In this document: positions 1 to 7,943 of the stretch, in pieces
How the letters are laid out: each line of letters starts with the position of its first letter
Numbering within the stretch: position 1 is the first letter of the stretch
Source: an uncultured Cellulomonas sp.
GTDB taxonomy: Bacteria; Actinomycetota; Actinomycetes; Actinomycetales; Cellulomonadaceae
NCBI RefSeq assembly: GCF_947494015.1
Contig: NZ_CANLTL010000004.1
Span: forward strand, 124,001-188,000
Length of the DNA stretch: 64,000 bases
Direction: 5' to 3'
Program-made: the position numbers and the translations under genes
The notes under the pieces: generated by a model
What the model was told of the DNA's origin: nothing
The model's input: only the letters and a program-made list of their open reading frames with translations
The model's database searches: none

Positions 1-286
1 ACATGATCCGGTGCAGGCTCACCGGCGCGACGATCAACCCCGTGCTGGTGATCGCGAGCACGACCAGGACCAGGTACAGCCCCTTCTGGTAGGGGTCGAG
101 ATCGGCGAAGCGGCCCTGGAACGGGATGGTGAGCAGGAACCCGGTGAGGATCTGCACGCCGGTCTGCGTGACGCGCAGCTCCTGGAGCAGCTCGTCCCAG
201 TTGCGGTCCAGGCGCTCGGTCGGTGTCTCGTTGCGGTCGCCGGGGGGCCGGTCGACGTCACCGGTCGGGCGTGCTCGTCGAATCAT
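1..286 (-). CDS. DUF6328 family membrane protein (C-terminus beyond window)
   Basis: The reverse-strand reading frame starts at an ATG at 286 and runs off the left edge after about 95 residues. It carries the hallmark stretch of the DUF6328 family: NETPTERLDRNWDELLQELR, then VTQTGVQILTGFLLTIPFQ, a loop with DLDPYQKGLY, and a second hydrophobic segment (LVLVVLAITSTGLIVAP). The family is a multi-span actinobacterial membrane protein without an assigned function. The two membrane segments seen here correspond to the first half of a usual family member. The gene points away from the alcohol dehydrogenase at 500, so the 213 bp between them must hold both promoters. The family call is confident; the function is unknown. 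Confidence 0.8.
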   Translation of the reverse strand, partial: MIRRARPTGDVDRPPGDRNETPTERLDRNWDELLQELRVTQTGVQILTGFLLTIPFQGRFADLDPYQKGLYLVLVVLAITSTGLIVAPVSLHRIM

Positions 287-499
287 CGCCGTATCGTCGC
301 GCGCCCGTCGCCGCACGGCGAGGTGCCCGGCGCGTCAGGGGCGCTTGCGGCGTGGCGGCGTGCAGATGCGCGCGGGCCCTCCGGGTGCGAGCGTGGGGCC
401 AGACCTGACACGGGTCGATGAGACACCCCGGCAGACGCACCACCGGGCAGACGCGACATGGGGTCGCGACCTGCGGACCGCACCACGAAGGGGAACGCG

Positions 500-1711
500 A
501 TGAAGGCACTGACCTGGCAGGGCACGGAGAAGGTCGCCGTCGAGGACGTGGCCGACCCGCGGATCCAGGAGCCGACCGACGCCGTCATCCGGGTCACCTC
601 CACCGCCATCTGCGGGTCCGACCTGCACCTGTACTCCACGCTCGGCATGTTCCTGGACAAGGGCGACGTGCTCGGCCACGAGTCGATGGGCGTGGTCGAG
701 GAGGTCGGGCCGGGCGTCACCCAGCTCAAGGCCGGTGACCGCGTCGTCATCCCGTTCGGCATCGCCTGCGGCACCTGCTTCATGTGCACACGGGGCCTGT
801 ACGGCCAGTGCGAGACCACCCAGGTCCGCGAGCAGGACAAGGGCGCCGCGCTGTTCGGCTACACCAAGCTCTACGGGCAGGTTCCCGGTGGGCAGGCCCA
901 GTACCTGCGCGTCCCGCAGGCGCAGTTCGGCCCGGTCGTGGTGCCGGACGACGGCCAGCCCGACGAGCGCTACCTCTACCTGTCCGACGTGCTGCCCACC
1001 GCCTGGCAGGCCGTCGAGTTCGCCGACATCCCGGCCGGCGGCTCCGTCGCGGTGATCGGCCTGGGACCGATCGGGCAGATGGCGGCCCGCATCGCCGCGC
1101 ACCGCGGCGCCGCCAAGGTCATCGGCGTCGACCTCGTCCCCGAGCGCCTGGAGATGGCCCGCCGGCACGGGATCGACGTCATCGACCTGCGTGAGGTCGA
1201 CGACGTGTCCGCCGCCGTGCGGGACCTCACCGACGGCCGCGGCGCGGACGCCACGATCGAGGCCGTGGGCATGGAGGCGCACGGGTCGCCGGTCGCGAGC
1301 GTGGCCCAGAAGGCGGCCGGCCTGCTCCCGGACGCGCTGGCGCGCAAGGCGATCGAGAAGGCCGCCGTCGACCGGCTGGCCGCGCTGGAGGCCGCGATCG
1401 CCGCCGTGCGACGCGGGGGCACGGTGTCCATCGTCGGGGTCTACGGCGGCGCGACCGACCCGATGCCGATGATGCAGATGTTCGACAAGGGCCTGACGCT
1501 GCGGATGGGTCAGGCGCACGTCAAGCGCTGGACGGACACGATCCTGCCGCTGCTGACCGACCCGTCCGACCCGCTGTCCGTGCTGGACCTGCGCACCCAC
1601 CGGCTGCCGCTGGAGCAGGCACCGGGCGCCTACGAGATGTTCCAGAAGAAGACCGACGGGTGCATCAAGGTGGTGCTCGACCCGTTCGCCGCGAGCAGTG
1701 ATGGCAGCTGA
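500..1711 (+). CDS. Zinc-dependent alcohol dehydrogenase (glutathione-independent formaldehyde dehydrogenase-like MDR)
   Basis: A medium-chain dehydrogenase of 403 residues that should oxidise an alcohol or aldehyde with NAD(P). Catalytic zinc ligands are in CGSDLH (about residue 37) and GHES (about 60). The four structural-zinc cysteines are in CGTCFMCTRGLYGQC. The Rossmann motif is GLGPIG near residue 195. The long insertion (DKGAALFGYTKLYGQVPGGQ) and the extended C-terminal half are typical of the formaldehyde-dehydrogenase-like branch. The ATG at 500 is preferred over an upstream in-frame start because MKALTWQG is the usual family N-terminus and GAAGGGGAA precedes it. The STAS gene starts inside its last codons, so the two are probably cotranscribed. 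The substrate cannot be told from sequence. Confidence 0.9.
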   Translation: MKALTWQGTEKVAVEDVADPRIQEPTDAVIRVTSTAICGSDLHLYSTLGMFLDKGDVLGHESMGVVEEVGPGVTQLKAGDRVVIPFGIACGTCFMCTRGLYGQCETTQVREQDKGAALFGYTKLYGQVPGGQAQYLRVPQAQFGPVVVPDDGQPDERYLYLSDVLPTAWQAVEFADIPAGGSVAVIGLGPIGQMAARIAAHRGAAKVIGVDLVPERLEMARRHGIDVIDLREVDDVSAAVRDLTDGRGADATIEAVGMEAHGSPVASVAQKAAGLLPDALARKAIEKAAVDRLAALEAAIAAVRRGGTVSIVGVYGGATDPMPMMQMFDKGLTLRMGQAHVKRWTDTILPLLTDPSDPLSVLDLRTHRLPLEQAPGAYEMFQKKTDGCIKVVLDPFAASSDGS

Positions 1712-2105
1712 CACCCGCCCGGGCCGGTCGGCCGCGTCCTGGTACGACGCCGCGGCCGACCGCGCCCCGGACCCGCACGGCGGCGTCGAGATCCGGACCG
1801 CCGACGGCGTCACGGTCGTCCGGTTCTGGGGGTCGGTCGACCTCGCCGTCCGGGCGACCGGCACCGACGGGCTCGGCGACCTGCGCGGGGACAGCGGGCC
1901 GATGACCGTCGACTGCCGCGACGTGGTCTTCATGGACTCCACGGGCCTGTCGGTCCTGGTCCGACTCGTGCGCGACGCGGTCGCGGACGGACGCGCGGTG
2001 ACGTTCCTCGGGGCGGGGCAGCAGGTCCTGGAGCTGCTGCGCACGACGGGCGTCGACCTGTGGATGTCCAAGCTCGGCGTCGACGGCGTGCCCACCGGGA
2101 GCTGA
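1701..2105 (+). CDS. STAS-domain protein (anti-sigma factor antagonist type)
   Basis: A 134-residue protein whose second half is a STAS domain. It has the strand TVDCRDVVFMDSTGLSVLV with the D-S-T-G loop that carries the phosphorylatable serine in SpoIIAA and RsbV relatives, and a following helix ending in LLRTTGVDLWM. Family members bind or release anti-sigma factors according to their phosphorylation state. No partner kinase or sigma gene lies next to it, so its circuit is unknown. The start overlaps the stop of the dehydrogenase; GTG at 1698 and ATG at 1701 are adjacent and in frame, and neither has a clear Shine-Dalgarno sequence, so translational coupling is likely. Confidence 0.8.
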   Translation: MAADTRPGRSAASWYDAAADRAPDPHGGVEIRTADGVTVVRFWGSVDLAVRATGTDGLGDLRGDSGPMTVDCRDVVFMDSTGLSVLVRLVRDAVADGRAVTFLGAGQQVLELLRTTGVDLWMSKLGVDGVPTGS

Positions 2106-2141
2106 CCTCCCGCCGACCGGCCGCCGCGGGGCCGACCGACC

Positions 2142-3044
2142 TCAGGGACCGGCGAGCAGGTCCCCCTGCTCGCCGAGGCGCTCGACGACCTCCTCGGGGC
2201 CGAGCTGGCGCAGGTCCGGGTCGTCCAGCTCGTCCCACGTCCGGGGAGCGGCCACAGCCGGTCGCTCCCGGCCGCGCAGGGAGTACGGCGTGATCGTGGT
2301 CTTCGCCGGGTGGTTCTGGGACCAGTCCAGCAGGACCTTGCCGCCGCGCGCGTCCTTGCGCATGACGGCGACGACGTCGTCCGGGTGCTCCGCCGCGAGG
2401 CTCCGCGCCAGGCCGCGGGCGTACTCGCGGACCTCCATCGCGGTGCGCCGGCCGTCCAACGGGGCGTACAGCTGCAGGCCCGTGCTGCCGGACGTCACCG
2501 GGACCGAGCGCAGGCCGTCCTCGAGCAGCCGGGCGGCGACCAGGCGCGCGACACGGGCGCAGTCGACGATCCCGGCCGGGGGCCCGGGGTCGAGGTCGAT
2601 GACCAGCCGGTCCGGGTTCCGGACCGCACCGCGCGGACCGACGGTCCACTGCGGCGTGTGCAGCTCGAGTGCGCCCTGGCTCGCCGCCCACACCAGCGCC
2701 GCGAGGTCGTCGAGGAACGGCAGGTCGAGCACCGTGGTCGAGTCACCCGTGCCCGGCGACGCGGGGAGGGTCTGCCGGCGCAGCCACGGCGGCGCCCCAC
2801 GGGGGGCGTTCTTCTCGAAGAACCGCTCACCGGACACGCCCCCGGGGAAGCGGATCCGCGTCACCGGCCGGTCACGCAGCTGATCGAGGATCACCGGCGC
2901 GACCTGCATGTAGTAGTGCAGGACCTCGGCCTTGGTCGTGCCGGTCGCCGGGTAGACCACCCGGTCGAGGTGGCCGATGCGCAGCGTCCGGCCCCCGACC
3001 TCCATCGGCCGCGCCTCGTCGCCGTCACGTCCACCCGCCGTCAC
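2142..3044 (-). CDS. ligD: LigD-type primase-polymerase domain protein (NHEJ)
   Basis: This 300-residue protein matches the stand-alone polymerase domain of bacterial LigD, an archaeo-eukaryotic-primase-like enzyme that fills or extends broken ends in non-homologous end joining. Recognisable pieces are the N-terminal VVYPATGTTKAEVLHYY, RFFEKNAPRGAPPWL, the metal-binding DLDPGP, the SGSTGLQLY strand and DWSQNHPAKTTITPYSLR. The GTG start at 3044 overlaps the stop of the ligase gene as GTGA, indicating translational coupling. In many bacteria polymerase, phosphoesterase and ligase are one LigD chain; here the polymerase is a separate gene and no phosphoesterase domain is seen nearby. It converges on the STAS gene. 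Confidence 0.9.
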   Translation of the reverse strand: MTAGGRDGDEARPMEVGGRTLRIGHLDRVVYPATGTTKAEVLHYYMQVAPVILDQLRDRPVTRIRFPGGVSGERFFEKNAPRGAPPWLRRQTLPASPGTGDSTTVLDLPFLDDLAALVWAASQGALELHTPQWTVGPRGAVRNPDRLVIDLDPGPPAGIVDCARVARLVAARLLEDGLRSVPVTSGSTGLQLYAPLDGRRTAMEVREYARGLARSLAAEHPDDVVAVMRKDARGGKVLLDWSQNHPAKTTITPYSLRGRERPAVAAPRTWDELDDPDLRQLGPEEVVERLGEQGDLLAGP

Positions 3045-3976
3045 AGGCTCTCCCAGGGGTCGGCCGCGGTGTCGTCGCGCACGCCGCGGACCACCGGCTG
3101 ACGCATCCGGCCGCTGCGCATGCGCGTGAGGTAGGTGATGTCGACCAGCACGGTGGGTGTGCACCAGTGCGCGCCGCGCGCGTCGACGGCTGGGACCGGC
3201 TCGTCGAACGGGCTCGTCGGCCGCTCGAGCGGCGCCAGCAGCGCAGCCACCCGCCCCGCGAGCGGGCCGCCGAGGCCGCTGCCGGCGCGCCCGAGGAACC
3301 GCAGCCGGCCGTCGGCGTCCGGCGCACCGAGCAGCAGCGACCCGATGCGGTCCCGAGCCGTCGTCTCGACCCGCCACCCGCCGACCAGGGCGGTGCGCGT
3401 GGTCCGGTGCGCCGCCTTCACCCAGTCCGGGGACCGGCGGCCCGGCTGGTACACCGACGACCGACGCTTGGCCAGCACCCCCTCGAGCCCGTGCTGCCGC
3501 GTGACCTCCCACAGCGCGTCGCCGTCGGGGTACACGGGCGACAGCTGCACGTGCTCGGGCAGGTCGAGCCGCTCGAGCGTGGCCCGGCGCTCGTCGAACG
3601 GTCGCCGGGTCAGGTCCACGCCGTAGAGCCGCAGCACGTCGAACACCAGCAGGGTGACCGGGGCCCGCGCGGCCAGTGCGCTCGCCCGGGCGGCGTCGCG
3701 CACGTGCATGCGCTCGGCGAGCGCCTCGAACGACGGGATGCCGCCGGACATCGCCACCACCTCGCCGTCCAGGACCGCGCCGCCCAGCGCCCCGAGCCCG
3801 GCGAGCTCCGGGTAGGCGACGGTGGCGTCTCGGCCGTTGCGGCTGAGCAGCCGCAGCCGCCCCGAGGTGGTGTCGGCGAGCAGCCGGACCCCGTCCCACT
3901 TGACCTCGTAGGCCCACTCCGCACCCCGAGGCAGGTCGGCCGGGGTGGCCGCTCGGGTAGCGAGCATGGGTTCCAC
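3041..3976 (-). CDS. ATP-dependent DNA ligase (LigD/LigC-type ligase domain)
   Basis: A 311-residue ATP-dependent ligase that would seal nicks after end joining. Motif I, with the adenylated lysine, is EVKWDGVR near residue 29; motif III-type LDGEVV, motif IV EGVLAKR and motif V DWVKA follow. The OB-fold half (residues about 195-311) includes VGGWRVETTARDRIGSLLLG and VDITYLTRMRSGRMRQPVV. The GTG at 3976 is chosen because AGGA lies seven bases upstream; an ATG three codons later is the alternative. The gene sits upstream of and overlaps the polymerase gene, and is divergent from ku with about 75 bp between start codons. The lack of polymerase and phosphoesterase domains in the same chain makes this a split LigD system. 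Confidence 0.9.
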   Translation of the reverse strand: MEPMLATRAATPADLPRGAEWAYEVKWDGVRLLADTTSGRLRLLSRNGRDATVAYPELAGLGALGGAVLDGEVVAMSGGIPSFEALAERMHVRDAARASALAARAPVTLLVFDVLRLYGVDLTRRPFDERRATLERLDLPEHVQLSPVYPDGDALWEVTRQHGLEGVLAKRRSSVYQPGRRSPDWVKAAHRTTRTALVGGWRVETTARDRIGSLLLGAPDADGRLRFLGRAGSGLGGPLAGRVAALLAPLERPTSPFDEPVPAVDARGAHWCTPTVLVDITYLTRMRSGRMRQPVVRGVRDDTAADPWESL

Positions 3977-4051
3977 GGGTCCATCCTGCCCAGTGAGACA
4001 CCGGGCCGTCGCGACGAACGCCTCGGACCACCCGTGCGAGGAGGAGATGAC

Positions 4052-5338
4052 GTGCGCGCGATCTGGAAGGGCGCGGTGGCCTTCGGCCTGGTCAACGTGC
4101 CGGTCAAGCTCTACGCCGCCACCGGGGAGCACGAGGTCCCGTTGCACCAGGTGCACCGCGAGGACGGCGGCCGGATCCGTTACAAGAAGGTGTGCAGCGT
4201 CGACGGCGAGCCGGTCGAGATGAGCGACATCGCCAAGGGGTACCAGACCGACGACGGCCGGCTCGTCGTCCTCGACGACGACGACATGGCACAGCTGCCG
4301 CTGACCACGGAGCGCGAGATCTCGGTGCTGGAGTTCGTCCCGGCCGAGCAGGTGGACCCGATCATGCTGTCCAAGACGTACTACCTCGAGCCCGACAAGA
4401 CCGCCGCCAAGCCGTACGCGCTGCTGCGCGAGGCGCTGGCCACGACGGACCGGATGGCCGTCGTCAAGGTCGCGCTGCGGCAGCGGGAGTCGATGGCCGT
4501 GCTCCGGGTCCGCGACAACGTCATCTGCCTGCAGACCCTGCTCTGGCCGGACGAGGTCCGGGCGGCCGACTTCCCGATCCTCGACGCGGACGTCACCGTC
4601 CGGCCGCAGGAGCTCACCATGGCGTCGTCCCTGGTGGAGTCGCTCGCGGCCGACTTCGACCCGTCGGAGTTCCACGACTCCTACCGCGAGGCGCTCGAGT
4701 CGGTGATCGAGGCCAAGGTCTCCACCGGCTCGACGCAGTCCGTGCCCAGCCCCGCCGGCGCCGACGAGGCCGAGGGCGGCGGCGAGGTGATCGACCTGCT
4801 GTCCGCGCTCCAGCGCAGCGTCGAGAAGGCCCGCGGTGCCCGCGGCGGCCGGGGGGAGGACGCCGAGTCGGCGGACTCGGCCGGGTCGGGCCCCGCGGCG
4901 ACCGCCGACGACGACGCGGCGGCGTCGACCACGGCGTCGTCGACGACGGCGGGCAAGGCCTCCACCTCGCGCGCCCGGTCGGGGACCAAGGCCACCGGCG
5001 CCCAGCCCGACGGCGCCGCCGCCGCGGCGAAGCCCGCGCGGGCTTCCAAGGGCCGGGCGAAGGCCGACGACGCCGACACGGCGGCGGCCGGCAGCACCAC
5101 GACCGCCTCCACCAAGGCACGGACCACCACCACCACCACCACCACCAAGGCCGGACCCGCGAAGACCGGCACCTCCAAGGCCGGACCCACCAAGGCCGGC
5201 ACCGCGAAGACCGGCACCACCGCCAAGACCAGCTCCGCGAAGACCGGCACCGCGACGAGCGCGCAGAAGGCCGCCGCCGAGAAGGCCGACTCCGAGAAGG
5301 CGGAGCCGAAGACGTCGTCGCGCCGTCGCGCGTCGTGA
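4052..5338 (+). CDS. ku: Ku protein, DNA end-binding (NHEJ), with long Lys/Ala/Thr-rich tail
   Basis: Bacterial Ku forms a ring on double-strand break ends and recruits the ligase complex. The first 260 residues are a standard Ku core, starting with VRAIWKGAVAFGLVNVPVKL and including RIRYKKVC and FVPAEQVDPIMLSKTYYLEP. The remaining 170 residues are low-complexity Lys, Ala, Thr, Ser and Gly, with short repeats such as KTGT and KAGP and a run of threonines encoded by an ACC tract near 5122-5148. Extended lysine-rich C-termini occur in other actinobacterial Ku proteins, where they add DNA contacts. The GTG at 4052 has GAGGAGGAG just upstream. The stop overlaps the GTG of the PHP nuclease gene. 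Confidence 0.95.
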   Translation: MRAIWKGAVAFGLVNVPVKLYAATGEHEVPLHQVHREDGGRIRYKKVCSVDGEPVEMSDIAKGYQTDDGRLVVLDDDDMAQLPLTTEREISVLEFVPAEQVDPIMLSKTYYLEPDKTAAKPYALLREALATTDRMAVVKVALRQRESMAVLRVRDNVICLQTLLWPDEVRAADFPILDADVTVRPQELTMASSLVESLAADFDPSEFHDSYREALESVIEAKVSTGSTQSVPSPAGADEAEGGGEVIDLLSALQRSVEKARGARGGRGEDAESADSAGSGPAATADDDAAASTTASSTTAGKASTSRARSGTKATGAQPDGAAAAAKPARASKGRAKADDADTAAAGSTTTASTKARTTTTTTTTKAGPAKTGTSKAGPTKAGTAKTGTTAKTSSAKTGTATSAQKAAAEKADSEKAEPKTSSRRRAS

Positions 5339-6375
5339 GCGACGCGTCGGCGCAGGACGACGCCGTCGCGACCCTGCGCCGGATCGCCTTCCTGCTGGAG
5401 CGGGCGCAGGCGACGTCCTACCGCAGCGGGGCCTTCCGCACGGCAGCGGCAGCCGTCGAGGCGACCGAACCCACCGAGCTCGCACGGCTCGTCGAGGACG
5501 ACCGCGTCGCCGACCTGCCCGGCGTGGGTCGGCGCACCGCCGAGGTGGTGGTGCAGCGCTGGCGCGGGCAGGAGGTCGACTACCTCACCCGGCTCGAGGA
5601 GCAGTCCGCGGGCGGGTCCGGCGGCGACAGCCCCGGCGCCGCCCTGCGCTCCGCGCTGCGCGGCGACCTCCACTCGCACACCGACGCGAGCGACGGGGGC
5701 AGCCCGCTGCAGGAGATGGTGCTCGCGGCGCTGGAGATCGGCCACGAGTACCTGGTCGTCACCGACCACTCGCCCCGGCTCACCGTGGCCAACGGGCTCA
5801 GCCCGGCCCGGCTGCGCCGGCAGATCGATCAGATCCGCGCGCTGAACGAGGCGGTGGCGCCCTTCCGCGTGCTGACCGGCATCGAGGTGGACATCCTCGA
5901 CGACGGGTCGCTGGACCAGGAGCCGGAGCTGCTCGCCCAGCTCGACGTCGTGGTCGGCTCGGTGCACTCCAAGCTGCGGATGGACTCGGCGGCGATGACG
6001 TCGCGCATGCTCACCGCCGTCGCGAACCCCCATCTGGACGTGCTCGGGCACTGCACCGGTCGTCGGCTGCTCGGCGGCCGTCCCCGGCCGCCGAGCGAGT
6101 TCGACCACGAGCGGGTCTTCGCCGCGAGCGCGGTGAACGGCGTGGCGGTCGAGATCAACAGCCGCCCGGACCGACGTGACCCGCCGCACGTGCTGCTCCA
6201 GGCCGCGATCGACGCCGGCTGCGTGTTCGCGGTCGACTCCGACGCCCACGCCCCCGGGCAGCTGGACTGGCAGATCACCGGCTGCGAGCGTGCCGCGGAG
6301 CACGACCTGCCGGCCGAGCGTGTGGTCAACACCTGGCCGGTCGACCGGCTGCTGGCGTGGGCCGCCGGCAGCTGA
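5335..6375 (+). CDS. PHP-domain metallophosphoesterase with N-terminal HhH (PolX-like, no polymerase palm)
   Basis: A 346-residue protein. Residues 8-85 resemble the helix-hairpin-helix front of family X polymerases (LLERAQATSYRSGAFRTAA, then DLPGVGRRTAEVV). Residues about 110-345 are a PHP domain with the metal-binding series DLHSHT, TDHS, EVDIL, SVHS, GHCTGRR, EINSRPDRRD and SDAH. In bacterial PolX this PHP domain is a Mn-dependent 3'-5' exonuclease and 3'-phosphatase. The polymerase palm found in PolX is absent. Its GTG start overlaps the ku stop (GTGA), so it is translated with Ku. A role in end cleaning during NHEJ is an inference from that coupling and from the missing LigD phosphoesterase. 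Confidence 0.88.
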   Translation: MSDASAQDDAVATLRRIAFLLERAQATSYRSGAFRTAAAAVEATEPTELARLVEDDRVADLPGVGRRTAEVVVQRWRGQEVDYLTRLEEQSAGGSGGDSPGAALRSALRGDLHSHTDASDGGSPLQEMVLAALEIGHEYLVVTDHSPRLTVANGLSPARLRRQIDQIRALNEAVAPFRVLTGIEVDILDDGSLDQEPELLAQLDVVVGSVHSKLRMDSAAMTSRMLTAVANPHLDVLGHCTGRRLLGGRPRPPSEFDHERVFAASAVNGVAVEINSRPDRRDPPHVLLQAAIDAGCVFAVDSDAHAPGQLDWQITGCERAAEHDLPAERVVNTWPVDRLLAWAAGS

Positions 6376-6421
6376 CCGGGCTCGGGATGCGGTCGCCCCA
6401 GGTCAGTGGCACTTTTGGGGA

Positions 6422-6622
6422 ATGACCGAGAACACCCAGAACCCGTCCGAGGTGCCCTACGACGCCCAGCAGGACTCCGACGCCGACCCCGACATGCTCA
6501 ACCCTCGCGCCGAGGGCGCGCAGGACGGCGACGTCGAGGGCGACCCGGACGCGGACCCCGGCATGCTGAACCCGCGCGCGGGGGGCGCTGGGGACGCCCA
6601 GTCGGGTGCCGGCACCGAGTGA
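6422..6622 (+). CDS. Small acidic protein with repeated DADPxMLNPRA motif
   Basis: A 66-residue, strongly acidic protein of unknown function. It contains two copies of the motif DADPxMLNPRA (near residues 21-31 and 44-54), separated by Asp/Gly-rich linkers, and no membrane segment, cysteine or predicted fold. The ATG at 6422 follows TTTTGGGGA; no well-spaced ribosome binding site is present. It lies between the PHP gene and an NAD-dependent epimerase gene on the same strand. The repeated motif and favourable codon use argue that it is real; no known family is recognised. Confidence 0.6.
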   Translation: MTENTQNPSEVPYDAQQDSDADPDMLNPRAEGAQDGDVEGDPDADPGMLNPRAGGAGDAQSGAGTE

Positions 6623-6692
6623 GGACCGCAGCCACGCGCCGCTGCGCCGGCCCGAGCCGTGACCGCCGCCCGGCGCGGACCGGGGTGGCCCG

Positions 6693-7730
6693 GTGAGGGT
6701 CGCGGTCGTCGGCGCGAGCGGGAACGCAGGGACGGCGCTGCTGCGCCGGCTCTCCGGCGACACGATCATCACCTCCGTGGTCGGCGTGGCCCGCCGGGTG
6801 CCGTCCGGTGAGGTCCCGCCGCCCTACGACGTCGCGCAGTGGGTCCGGTGCGACATCGGCCGGCCGGGGGAGGACGCCCCCGTCCTCGACCGCCTGGTCG
6901 AGGCCTTCGCCGGGGTGGACGCCGTCATCCACCTCGCCTGGCTGATCCAGCCCAACCACGACCGGGCCGCGCTGCGGCGCACCAACGTCGACGGCACCCG
7001 CCGGGTCATCGAGGCGGTCCGGCGCGCCGGGGTACCGCACCTGGTGGTGGCGTCCTCGGTCGGTGCCTACTCCCCGGCCACCGACGACCTGCCCCGGGAC
7101 GAGGCGTGGCCGACCGAGGGCATCCGCAGCTCGGAGTACAGCGTCGACAAGGCCGCCGTCGAGCGGCTGCTCGACGAGGCCGAGGTCCTCCAGCCCGATC
7201 TCGTGGTGAGCCGGGTCCGCCCGTCGCTGATCTTCCAGAAGCACGCCGGGGCCGAGATCCAGCGCTACTTCCTGGGCCGGCTGTTCCCGGCCCGGATGCT
7301 CGGCGAGGAGCTCCCGACCCTGCCGTGGCCGGCGGGCCTGCGCCTGCAGGCGGTGCACGCCGACGACGTCGCCTCGGCGTACCGGGAGATCGTCGCCCGA
7401 CGCAGGGGTGGGGCGTTCAACCTCGCCGGTGACGGCATCGTGCACGGCCAGGACGTCGCCGACATGCTCGCCGGGGGCCGCCTGCAGGAGGTCGCTCCGT
7501 CGGCGGTCCGGGCGGCGGTCGCCGCGGCGTGGCACGCCCGGCTGGTGCCGGTCAGCCCCGGCTGGCTGGACCTCGCGATGCAGGTGCCGGTGCTCAGCAC
7601 GGCCCGTGCGCGGCATGCGCTGGGCTGGGCGCCGACCATCCCGGGGGCACGCGCGCTGCGCGAGATCGTCGACGGCATCGCCGTCGGCGGCGGCGGCGGC
7701 AGCCCCCCGTTGCGCCCGCGGGCACGCTGA
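6693..7730 (+). CDS. NAD-dependent epimerase/dehydratase family protein (extended SDR)
   Basis: A 345-residue extended short-chain dehydrogenase. The nucleotide-binding GASGNAG lies at residues 7-13, the DAVIHLAW strand near 75, SSVGAYSP near 122, and a YSVDK tetrad motif near 150, which supplies the catalytic Tyr and Lys. The C-terminal half includes the usual FNLAGDG substrate-domain strand. Members of this family act on nucleotide sugars or similar substrates, but none is indicated here. The start is a GTG at 6693, close after GGGGTGGCCCG. The C-terminus ends in a glycine run followed by basic residues. Confidence 0.82.
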   Translation: MRVAVVGASGNAGTALLRRLSGDTIITSVVGVARRVPSGEVPPPYDVAQWVRCDIGRPGEDAPVLDRLVEAFAGVDAVIHLAWLIQPNHDRAALRRTNVDGTRRVIEAVRRAGVPHLVVASSVGAYSPATDDLPRDEAWPTEGIRSSEYSVDKAAVERLLDEAEVLQPDLVVSRVRPSLIFQKHAGAEIQRYFLGRLFPARMLGEELPTLPWPAGLRLQAVHADDVASAYREIVARRRGGAFNLAGDGIVHGQDVADMLAGGRLQEVAPSAVRAAVAAAWHARLVPVSPGWLDLAMQVPVLSTARARHALGWAPTIPGARALREIVDGIAVGGGGGSPPLRPRAR

Positions 7731-7943
7731 CCGACTCCGTCACGCCGTCGGCGCCACCGGCGCCGCCCGCCGACGCCGCCCCGCCGTCGGCGGCGGCGGC
7801 CGAGCACCGACGAGTTCTGCGTCCTGCGCCGGTCGTATGTGTGCCGGTTCCCGACGGACCGGGTCACCGCAGCGCGGTGGCCCGGTCCGCGCATGGGAGC
7901 CGGTGCCACGGCGATCGATCGGTGCACGACGGAGGGCGACAGG

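Noticed and set aside
335-2095. Reverse-strand open frame of almost 600 codons opposite the dehydrogenase
   Set aside because: His/Arg/Asp/Gly composition without motifs; the forward strand holds a clear zinc dehydrogenase and STAS protein.
3041-5485. Long reverse-strand open frame opposite ku
   Set aside because: Only its last 311 codons are protein-like (the ligase). The rest is the shadow of the ku tail in GC-rich DNA, made of Gly/Arg/Ala runs.
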